Source of the DNA: an uncultured Bacteroidales bacterium
Lineage (GTDB): Bacteria > Bacteroidota > Bacteroidia > Bacteroidales > FEN-979
NCBI GenBank assembly: GCA_903845055.1
Contig: CAIMWF010000033.1
Location: 1 to 64,000, forward strand
Reading direction: 5' to 3'
DNA length: 64,000 nt
Part shown: positions 57,633 through 64,000 of the stretch, piece by piece
Position numbering within the stretch: the first letter of the stretch is position 1
Layout of the letters: the number at the start of each line of letters is the position of its first letter
Translations under genes and position numbers: made by a program
Notes under the pieces: model-generated
The model's input: only the letters and a program-made list of their open reading frames with translations
Databases searched by the model: none
Told to the model about the DNA's origin: nothing

Positions 57633-58583
57633 ATGGGGCTTTTTAATATTTTCTCAAGAGAGAAAAAAGAACGTCTTGACCTGGGACTACAAAAGACGAA
57701 AACCAATATTTTCAGCCGTATTTCCAAGGCGATCGCCGGAAAATCAACCGTTGACGATGAGGTGCTGGACAACCTGGAGGAGATCCTCGTCTCCTCAGAT
57801 GTTGGCGTAGAGACCACCCTCAGGATCATTGAACGCATCCAGAAAAGGGCATCCAAAGACAAATACCTGGGAACGTCCGAATTGAATGCATTGCTGAAGG
57901 AGGAGATTGCAGCACTGCTTCAGGAAAATATAACGAGCGATCTCACTGAATTCAGCATCCCCGCAAACACAAAGCCATATGTTATCATGGTGGTCGGGGT
58001 AAACGGCGTTGGAAAAACCACCACCATCGGCAAACTTGCTTACCAGTTTAAAAAAGCTGGCAAAACAGTCCTGCTTGGAGCAGCCGATACTTTCAGGGCT
58101 GCTGCAGTCGACCAGATCACCATCTGGGCCGAAAGGGTTGGGGTTCCGATTGTCACCCAGGGCATGGGAGCCGATCCTGCGTCCGTGGCATTTGATACCG
58201 TTAAATCGGCCATCGCACGCGATGCGGATGTGGTGATCATCGATACCGCCGGCAGGCTGCACAACAAGATTAACCTGATGAATGAGCTTTCCAAGATCAG
58301 GAAGGTCATCCAGAAACTCATCCCCGACGCACCGCACGAAGTGCTGCTGGTGCTGGATGCCTCCACCGGGCAGAATGCCTTTGAGCAGGCCAAACAGTTT
58401 ACCGCCGCCACCGAAGTAAACGCCCTGGCGCTCACCAAACTCGACGGTACGGCCAAAGGCGGCGTGGTCATCGGGATCTCCGACCAGTTCAGGATCCCTG
58501 TAAAATATATCGGCGTGGGCGAAGGAATCGAAGACCTCCAGGTGTTCAACCGCATCGAATTTGTAGACAGTCTGTTCAACTAA
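57633..58583 (+). CDS. ftsY: signal recognition particle receptor FtsY
   Basis: 316 residues. An N domain (about 1-90) is followed by the G domain with GVNGVGKTTT, DTAGR and TKLDGTAKGG, and the C-terminal NG interface (GVGEGIEDLQVF). The long acidic A domain of E. coli FtsY is lacking, as is usual in this phylum. It docks ribosome-SRP complexes at the membrane. rimO starts 10 bases downstream. Confidence 0.96.
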   Translation: MGLFNIFSREKKERLDLGLQKTKTNIFSRISKAIAGKSTVDDEVLDNLEEILVSSDVGVETTLRIIERIQKRASKDKYLGTSELNALLKEEIAALLQENITSDLTEFSIPANTKPYVIMVVGVNGVGKTTTIGKLAYQFKKAGKTVLLGAADTFRAAAVDQITIWAERVGVPIVTQGMGADPASVAFDTVKSAIARDADVVIIDTAGRLHNKINLMNELSKIRKVIQKLIPDAPHEVLLVLDASTGQNAFEQAKQFTAATEVNALALTKLDGTAKGGVVIGISDQFRIPVKYIGVGEGIEDLQVFNRIEFVDSLFN

Positions 58584-58593
58584 ACTTCCTCCT

Positions 58594-59904
58594 TTGAAAA
58601 CAAAGTCCGGGATCCACAACATCGGAATGATATCGCTGGGTTGTGCAAAAAACCTGGTCGACTCCGAACGACTGATGAAACAGCTGGAGGCAAACCGGTT
58701 CCGGTTGTTTTTCGACCCGGCCGATTTCAAAGGGATTGACACGGTGATCATCAACACCTGCGGCTTTATCAACGATGCCAAACAGGAATCCATTGATACC
58801 ATCCTCGGGTTTGCCAGGGCCAAGCAGGAAAACCTGATCAGCAGGGTCTACGTGATGGGCTGCCTTTCGGAACGGTACAGGGAAAAGCTCCAGGTTGAGA
58901 TCCCTGAAGTCGATGCTTTCTTTGGTGTGAACGATCTTCAGAAAATCATCAAACATATCGGCGGAAGTTACCGGACGGACCTGACCGGCGAACGCAAAAT
59001 CACCACCCCCGGCCATTACACTTACGTAAAAATTGCCGAGGGCTGCGACCGGAAATGCTCCTTTTGCGCCATCCCCATGATCCGCGGTCAGCACCTGAGC
59101 CGGCCCATCGAGGAAATTGCAGGGGAGGTGTCGCACCTGGTGGCCGCAGGGGTAAAGGAGATCAACATCATTTCACAGGATACCACCTATTATGGGCTCG
59201 ACCTCTATAAAAAGAGGCTGATTGCAGAGTTGCTCGAAACTCTTTCAAAGATCGACGGACTTGAATGGATCCGCCTTCATTATACATACCCCGACGGCTT
59301 TCCCCAGGAATTGCTGGAGGTGATGCGCAACACGCCGAAAATATGCAGGTATGTCGATGTCCCGCTCCAGCACATCAACAGCCGTATCCTGAAGTCAATG
59401 CGCCGCGGTCTCGACGGGTCCGGGACCAGGCAGTTCGTGGAGTCGGTTCGCAAAGCCGTTCCCGGCGTCGCCATTCGCACCACCCTGATTGTCGGGTATC
59501 CAGGGGAAACCAGAAAGGAGTTTGAAGAACTCCGGGATTTTGTAAGGGAATCCAGGTTTGACAGGATGGGTGTATTCACCTATTCTCACGAAGAGGATAC
59601 CTCGGCCTTTCTCCTCAGGGACAGTGTTTCAGAGTCTGTCAAACAGGAACGGGCCCGTGAACTGATGGATATCCAGGAAAATATTTCTTTCGAACTCAAC
59701 AGCCATAAGGTTGGACAAACCCTGAAGGTTCTGGTTGACAGGGAAGAGGGTGATTATTATGTTGGACGTTCGGAGCACGATTCCCCCGAAGTTGACAATG
59801 AAGTGCTGATCGCTAAAACCGGCAGCCTGGTTGCTCCGGGATCGTTCTGCTATGTTAAAATTACCAAAGCGGAAAGTTTTGATTTATTTGGCGAATTGAC
59901 ATAA
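58594..59904 (+). CDS. rimO: ribosomal protein S12 methylthiotransferase RimO
   Basis: 436 residues from a TTG start; the next ATG (58627) would leave the N-terminus short. UPF0004 cysteines are in MISLGCAKN, NTCGF and MGCLSER. The radical SAM motif is CDRKCSFC, and a TRAM domain closes the protein (about 365-436). It adds a methylthio group to an aspartate of S12. The stop lies inside the promoter of the next gene. Confidence 0.95.
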   Translation: MKTKSGIHNIGMISLGCAKNLVDSERLMKQLEANRFRLFFDPADFKGIDTVIINTCGFINDAKQESIDTILGFARAKQENLISRVYVMGCLSERYREKLQVEIPEVDAFFGVNDLQKIIKHIGGSYRTDLTGERKITTPGHYTYVKIAEGCDRKCSFCAIPMIRGQHLSRPIEEIAGEVSHLVAAGVKEINIISQDTTYYGLDLYKKRLIAELLETLSKIDGLEWIRLHYTYPDGFPQELLEVMRNTPKICRYVDVPLQHINSRILKSMRRGLDGSGTRQFVESVRKAVPGVAIRTTLIVGYPGETRKEFEELRDFVRESRFDRMGVFTYSHEEDTSAFLLRDSVSESVKQERARELMDIQENISFELNSHKVGQTLKVLVDREEGDYYVGRSEHDSPEVDNEVLIAKTGSLVAPGSFCYVKITKAESFDLFGELT

Positions 59905-59909
59905 TTTTG
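59878..59909 (+). promoter_or_regulatory. promoter of the MORN-protein gene, overlapping the rimO stop
   Basis: TTTG (59878-59881), 20 bases, TAATTTTG (59902-59909): a good match to the phylum promoter. The -7 element contains the rimO TAA stop. Confidence 0.7.
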
Positions 59910-59929
59910 CTTATTCAAAAATATAAACC

Positions 59930-60718
59930 ATGAAAGCAATTGTAATTTTTCTGACCTCTTTGATTTTGCTTTTCCCGGCTCATTCATTTGCCCAGGCAAA
60001 AGCAGCTGATGAAAAAGTACCTGATACGATCAACCGTACTGATTCCTATGGCAACAAGGTAGGCTTCTGGGTTGAAAAACAGGGGGAAATCTCGTACAAG
60101 GGTGAATATGTCGCCAACAAAAAGGAGAAGAACTGGGTGGGATACTATCCCAACAGCTTCATTTACAAGCTTGAATATTATGCCAATGGATTAAAAGACG
60201 GCATTTCGATGCAGTTTGACCGTCACGGCAAGATCACCCTGATCGAGAACTACAAAAAAGGGATGTCCCATGGCCAGACCCTCAATTATGGCACTTTCAG
60301 TGAGACACCCATGGCGGTTACCGATTATGCCAACGGCAAGAGAAACGGCATGTACCGTCTTTATTACGATAACGCTAAGATCCAGGAAGAATCATGGTTC
60401 AGGGACGACCTAAAAAACGGTATATCACGGTGGAACAACAAAAGCGGCCAGAAACTCTGTGAGTATAACTATAAACTCGGGAATTTCGACGGAATACAGA
60501 AGACCTTTTATGAAAACGACACCCTCCAATCGGTTACCAATTACAAGGACAATAAATTGTCGGGCGAATCGAAGGAGTATTACCGCAATGGCCAGCTGAA
60601 ACTGACAGGGAATTACCTCAACGGGCAAAAAGATGGTGCCTGGACCGAATATGACGAACTGGGTAAAGTTGTGAAAGTATATAAGTACAAGGAAGGCGTT
60701 GAGGTCAGGAAAAAATAG
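59930..60718 (+). CDS. secreted MORN-repeat protein (YwqK-like)
   Basis: 262 residues. A signal peptide (1-22) ends HSFAQ. The rest consists of MORN/YwqK-type beta repeats of about 23 residues with YxNGxxxG patterns, for example YYANGLKDG, YKKGMSHG and YRNGQLKLTG. YwqK proteins occur as antitoxins in some toxin systems, but secreted Bacteroidota forms have no defined role. No toxin gene is beside it. It probably folds as a beta sheet on the periplasmic or outer side. Confidence 0.85.
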   Translation: MKAIVIFLTSLILLFPAHSFAQAKAADEKVPDTINRTDSYGNKVGFWVEKQGEISYKGEYVANKKEKNWVGYYPNSFIYKLEYYANGLKDGISMQFDRHGKITLIENYKKGMSHGQTLNYGTFSETPMAVTDYANGKRNGMYRLYYDNAKIQEESWFRDDLKNGISRWNNKSGQKLCEYNYKLGNFDGIQKTFYENDTLQSVTNYKDNKLSGESKEYYRNGQLKLTGNYLNGQKDGAWTEYDELGKVVKVYKYKEGVEVRKK

Positions 60719-60743
60719 GTTGGTAAATTCCCCTGCCACTGCG

Positions 60744-61235
60744 ATGAAAAATCTCAGGAATCCCTTCATTTCCCTCGAAGGATACAATTGTTTCGGCTGC
60801 TCCCCGGGCAACCCGGCCGGGCTGCATCTCACATTCACCGAAGATGGGGACGAGATCGTGAGCCATTGGAATCCTGAGAAGAATTTCCAGGGATATTTCA
60901 ATGTCCTCCACGGCGGCATCCAGGCGACCCTGATGGATGAAATCGCAATCTGGACGGTATATGTCAAGGTGAAAACCGCGGGGTTTACTTCGAAAGCCGA
61001 TATCCGTTATTTAAAACCGGTCGGAATTGACCAGGGACCGTTAACCCTGCGTGCGAGGCTGAAACAGATGCGCAGGAACCTTGCCGATGTGGAAGTCTCA
61101 CTCTTTGATAGGAACAACACCCTCTGTGCCACTGGATTGATGACCTTCTTCACCTTTCCCCCCGGGAAATCAAAAGAGACAATGTATTATCCCGACCACA
61201 GCCGCTTTTATACGGAACCGGGGGAAACTGATTGA
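60744..61235 (+). CDS. PaaI-type hotdog thioesterase
   Basis: 163 residues from the ATG at 60744. The catalytic region HGGIQATLMDEIA with the HGG motif and the Asp/Glu helix matches PaaI thioesterases. An N-terminal Cys pair in NCFGCSPGNPAG is seen in a subset of this family. It hydrolyses acyl-CoA esters in the cytoplasm. It follows the MORN gene by 25 bases and converges on the serine-hydrolase operon. Confidence 0.87.
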   Translation: MKNLRNPFISLEGYNCFGCSPGNPAGLHLTFTEDGDEIVSHWNPEKNFQGYFNVLHGGIQATLMDEIAIWTVYVKVKTAGFTSKADIRYLKPVGIDQGPLTLRARLKQMRRNLADVEVSLFDRNNTLCATGLMTFFTFPPGKSKETMYYPDHSRFYTEPGETD

Positions 61236-61261
61236 CTGGATCTTGCTTGTGATAACGACAT

Positions 61262-62368
61262 TTACATTTCCTGAATGATTTGCCGGAATAACTTTCCCCA
61301 GGCAACCCCCCCCGCTTTTTTGCCGAACCTGACGATCACGATATTTTTCGCGGGACAAACGTAGATGTATTGTCCGAGGATTCCCTTCGCAAAAAAATCC
61401 CCGCCCGGCAAGACCCGCCAGTGATAGGTATAGGGATAACCCTGCGAATCTTTTGAATCGTTTGTAATCTGCAGGGATTCTTTCACCCAGGCCGGCGGGA
61501 TGATGGTGTCTCCTCCCAGGATCCCATGATGGAGGAATATTTCACCAAATTTTGCAAAATCGATGGCGCGGGCGTTCAGGCAGCAAAAGGCCTTGGCCTC
61601 CATGTGGCTTTTGCTGTCGACGCTCCATGTCGCGTCATATTCGCTGCCCATCGGCTGCCAGATTTTTTCGGCAAAATATTCAGGCAGTTTCCTGCCTGTG
61701 GCCCGTTCCAGCGCCATGGCCAGTAATTGGGTGTTGGCACTCTGGTAATTGTACTGCATGCCTGGAGGCTGCTGTGTCTTTAATTGCAGGGTATAACGTT
61801 TAAGATTCAGCCCGTAGTAAAATTTGCCCATGGCACCGAACGGGTTCGTATATCCTTCGTTAAACCTGATCCCCGAACGCATTTCCATAAGATCTTTCAG
61901 GGTGACCATGTGGAAACCGGAGTCGGAAAGTTCAGGCAGGAAATCGGTGACGGGCTGGTCCACCGACTTTATTTTGCCTTCGTGGATTGCGATTCCAACC
62001 AAAGCCGAAACAAATGATTTTGCAACGGAAAAGGAGGGAAGTACAGACTCCTTTGAGAAACCCGCAAAATATTGCTCATATACCAGGGAATCATTCCGGA
62101 GGACCAGGAAGGCCACGGATTTATGATCCGCCAGGAAGGTCTCGAAACTTACATGTTTATTCTTGTCAATAAATGCATCAGGTAATGTTATGACAACACC
62201 TGGCAAATAATGAAATAAAGGTTTTGATTTTGTTGACTTTGCAACCGGGACCGAAGGAAACTTTTTACTGTCGTGGATGTCCGCGAAGTTCCACCAGACG
62301 TAACGGACAACATGACACGATGAAGTTAACAGTAAAAAGAAAAGCAACGGGAAGAGTAAGCGCCGCAT
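61262..62368 (-). CDS. beta-lactamase-family serine hydrolase, lipoprotein
   Basis: 368 residues. The lipobox TSSC lies at about residues 15-18. The SxxK nucleophile motif is SVAKS (Ser114), and the second motif YNYQSAN holds the YxN Tyr. A third motif may be FGKKAGG near the C-terminus, in place of KTG. It resembles class C and EstB-like esterases that cleave small esters or lactams. It is cotranscribed after a small lipoprotein; the stop is near the PaaI gene stop. Periplasmic or surface; substrate unknown. Confidence 0.87.
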   Translation of the reverse strand: MRRLLFPLLFFLLLTSSCHVVRYVWWNFADIHDSKKFPSVPVAKSTKSKPLFHYLPGVVITLPDAFIDKNKHVSFETFLADHKSVAFLVLRNDSLVYEQYFAGFSKESVLPSFSVAKSFVSALVGIAIHEGKIKSVDQPVTDFLPELSDSGFHMVTLKDLMEMRSGIRFNEGYTNPFGAMGKFYYGLNLKRYTLQLKTQQPPGMQYNYQSANTQLLAMALERATGRKLPEYFAEKIWQPMGSEYDATWSVDSKSHMEAKAFCCLNARAIDFAKFGEIFLHHGILGGDTIIPPAWVKESLQITNDSKDSQGYPYTYHWRVLPGGDFFAKGILGQYIYVCPAKNIVIVRFGKKAGGVAWGKLFRQIIQEM

Positions 62369-62374
62369 AACCGG

Positions 62375-62593
62375 TTACCTTGATTTGTTGCGGATCACAT
62401 AGGCCTTCCTTACAGGTTTGGACTTAAAACTGTACTTCGTATTATAGGAACTCTTGTTCTTTTTCAGCTTCATGGTCTTATCCGGGCGGTTGGCATCGCA
62501 GACGGCCTTCCTCGATTTACAGGAAGTTACAGGGAATATCAAGGCAAGCATGACCAGGAAAAGGCCGATATGCGAAAGACGTTTTGCTCTCAT
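62375..62593 (-). CDS. small basic lipoprotein
   Basis: 72 residues. Lipobox VTSC (Cys about 25), then a mature part rich in Lys and Ser and ending in RNKSR. No recognised family. It ends 6 bases before the serine hydrolase ATG, so both are on one transcript. A TAAATTTG element (62632-62625, minus strand) about 32 bases upstream may be its promoter. It may be an accessory to the hydrolase. Confidence 0.75.
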   Translation of the reverse strand: MRAKRLSHIGLFLVMLALIFPVTSCKSRKAVCDANRPDKTMKLKKNKSSYNTKYSFKSKPVRKAYVIRNKSR

Positions 62594-62663
62594 TACAGGT
62601 TTATTGCTGGTGGAACCGTTGGAGCAAATTTAGGAAATAAATAATTACAGACCTTTTTTTTTC

Positions 62664-62671
62664 TATTTTTG
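62664..62671 (+). promoter_or_regulatory. promoter -7 element TATTTTTG before the T9SS protein
   Basis: TATTTTTG matches TAnnTTTG, 33 bases before the ATG at 62705. No clear -33 TTTG. No riboswitch features are seen in this 111-base gap. Confidence 0.4.
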
Positions 62672-62704
62672 TAAGACGGTGTTCCCGTAAAGAAAATATA
62701 CAGG

Positions 62705-63706
62705 ATGACTTCATTTCGCTGGTTTTCTATCGTTTTCATGGTCGCCTGTTCAGCGGCCGCAAATGCACAGTTCCCGCCGCCTGCCGGGCAGTCTGGTACC
62801 ACGGCCATTTACAAAGACAGTTCGGCCTTCATCAGTTGGGCCTCCTATGCCACCATCACCCGGGGTTATATCAATATTGCCGATACAACGGTAACGTACA
62901 ACGGGGTGAATAAAGCCACCTATGGCAGCTACCTTTACGCCAGCGGTCCTGCAGATGAACTGGTGGTTAGTCTGGGCGATCATGGTTCTGCCTTGCTCAC
63001 TTTCGATTCACCAATTGTGAATGGCCCCGGGCCCGATTTTGCCGTTTTTGAAAATGCCTTTGGTGATGATTTCCTGGAACTTGCCTTCGTGGAAGTCAGT
63101 TCCGACGGCCAGCGCTTTGTAAGGTTCCCGGCGGTATCACTCACCCAGGATACGGTGCAGGTGTCAACTTTCGGGACGCTCGATGCTACAAAGATCAACA
63201 ACCTGGCCGGGAAATACCGGCTTACTTACGGCACCCCGTTTGACCTTGATGACATCAAAGACAGTACCGGCATCGACCTGAAACATATCACACACGTAAG
63301 AATCGTTGATGTGGTGGGCTGCATCCAGTCACCTTATGCAACTTTTGATTCCCAGGGGCACCGGGTAAATGATCCATGGCCAACTCCTTTCGATACGGGT
63401 GGATTTGACCTTGATGCCGTGGGGGTGATCCACAACGCCGCGCAGCACGGCGGGATAGGGGAGCAGAACCTGCTTTCGAACCTCTCCATGTATCCCAACC
63501 CTGTTTCCGATTATCTCACGGTTGCGCTTCCCATCACCGGGTGCGTTACATTCAGGATTACCGACCCGGCAGGGCGGATCTTTTTCCGCGCAAGCCTCGA
63601 CAAAAAAAACAGCTTCGATCTTTCCGGCCTTCCCGGGGGCATGTACATCGTCACCTTCACGTCGGAAGGAGGCGCTTCGATTTCGAAAAAACTTGTAAAA
63701 AATTAA
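62705..63706 (+). CDS. type IX-secreted surface protein (possible corrinoid-locus protein)
   Basis: 333 residues. A signal peptide ends NANAQ (about residue 22). The body has a beta-rich fold with DHGSALLTFDSPIVNGPGPD and FAVFENAF, a family pattern often found beside TonB receptors and YncE-like proteins in Bacteroidota. The C-terminal type IX sorting domain contains MYPNPVSDYLTVALP and GGMYIVTFTSEG. It would be exported to the cell surface. It is followed after 22 bases by a TonB-dependent receptor start. A role in corrinoid capture is inference from neighbourhood and family habit. Confidence 0.8.
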   Translation: MTSFRWFSIVFMVACSAAANAQFPPPAGQSGTTAIYKDSSAFISWASYATITRGYINIADTTVTYNGVNKATYGSYLYASGPADELVVSLGDHGSALLTFDSPIVNGPGPDFAVFENAFGDDFLELAFVEVSSDGQRFVRFPAVSLTQDTVQVSTFGTLDATKINNLAGKYRLTYGTPFDLDDIKDSTGIDLKHITHVRIVDVVGCIQSPYATFDSQGHRVNDPWPTPFDTGGFDLDAVGVIHNAAQHGGIGEQNLLSNLSMYPNPVSDYLTVALPITGCVTFRITDPAGRIFFRASLDKKNSFDLSGLPGGMYIVTFTSEGGASISKKLVKN

Positions 63707-63728
63707 TTTTCTGAGGGTAACTCCGATT

Positions 63729-64000
63729 TTGACAAGGACCACCAAATACCTTTCCCTGTTTTCGATGATCCTGCTCGCCGCAATCCTGCCATGGAGGAAC
63801 TATGCGGAAAATCCGGCCGACACACTCAAACTTAAAGAATTTGAGGTCAAGTCAAAATACCTTTACGATAACAACTGTTTCAAAAGAGTAAAGATCGATT
63901 CAGCCATCCTGATAAACCACCTGAACACCGACCTTTCAGGCATCCTGGCACAATATACTACGATCTTTATCAAATCATACGGCATCGGGAATCTTGCCAC
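63729..64000 (+). CDS. TonB-dependent receptor, 3' partial (BtuB-like plug)
   Basis: The frame starts at a TTG at 63729 (or ATG at 63765) and runs off the window. It encodes a signal segment, the mature start with FEVKSKYLYDNN, and a plug-domain stretch, SGILAQYTTIFIKSYGIGNLA, which closely fits the plug of BtuB-like receptors of this phylum. It would import a bulky nutrient through the outer membrane with TonB energy. With the T9SS protein upstream it is likely a corrinoid or related uptake pair, but the barrel is not visible. Confidence 0.75.
   Translation, partial: MTRTTKYLSLFSMILLAAILPWRNYAENPADTLKLKEFEVKSKYLYDNNCFKRVKIDSAILINHLNTDLSGILAQYTTIFIKSYGIGNLA

Noticed and set aside
59930-60718. 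antitoxin of a toxin-antitoxin pair
   Set aside because: YwqK-like repeats occur in antitoxins, but this one has a signal peptide and no toxin gene beside it.

Overview
The window looks like a chromosome fragment of a Bacteroidota bacterium, probably of Bacteroidales/Marinilabiliales type. Evidence: type IX secretion tails on two surface proteins, promoters of the TTTG-N(18-20)-TAnnTTTG kind, no Shine-Dalgarno-like leaders, a six-domain S1 protein with a long acidic N-terminus, the rpmG/DUF4295/ftsY/rimO block, and a cobalamin riboswitch in front of a BtuG-like propeller lipoprotein. No rRNA, tRNA, CRISPR array or insertion sequence was seen.

Bases 1-14,750 hold the most unusual region, a candidate lipid/polyketide locus. 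It has three cobalamin-binding radical SAM proteins, a free-standing acyltransferase, an ACP, a FabF-type ketosynthase, a FabH-like ketosynthase, a FabZ-like hotdog protein, two crotonases, a 3-hydroxyacyl-CoA dehydrogenase, a thioesterase and an SDR. With them come a periplasmic c-type haem protein, a secreted START-domain protein and an EXPERA membrane protein. No enoyl reductase is present in the window. Several enzymes depart from their families at key residues, so the product cannot be predicted from textbook fatty acid synthesis.

Bases 14,750-25,900 carry an M23 peptidase, a metallophosphoesterase, a sodium:solute symporter followed by a small membrane protein, an alkylguanine methyltransferase and a large glycosidase-SUMF1 fusion. 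Bases 22,800-28,200 pair a DUF1338 (2-oxoadipate to D-2-hydroxyglutarate) enzyme with a YdiJ-like D-2-hydroxyglutarate dehydrogenase, with an esterase-like lipoprotein between them. An acyl-CoA dehydrogenase and an NtrC-type regulator with a degenerate sigma-54 contact motif follow.

Bases 32,100-38,600 hold a type IX-secreted BNR-like protein, rpsA with rnz (with a perfect terminator-like hairpin inside the rnz coding region), then the riboswitch and BtuG-like lipoprotein. Bases 38,600-50,940 are a glycan-degradation region: GH172-type protein, two MGH1-like glycosidases, a 1,170-residue six-hairpin glycosidase and a HAD phosphatase, with a CAP-SPOR protein at one end.

Bases 51,000-62,600 are mostly housekeeping: a radical SAM activase-like protein, C1 peptidase, aat, a class III aminotransferase, an SDR, xerD, rpmG, the DUF4295 ribosomal protein, ftsY, rimO, a MORN protein, a PaaI thioesterase and a serine hydrolase. 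The right end holds a T9SS surface protein and the start of a TonB-dependent receptor, possibly a corrinoid uptake pair.

A window-wide oddity is a set of seven intergenic short tandem repeats with 7- or 8-bp units. Several of them touch start or stop codons.
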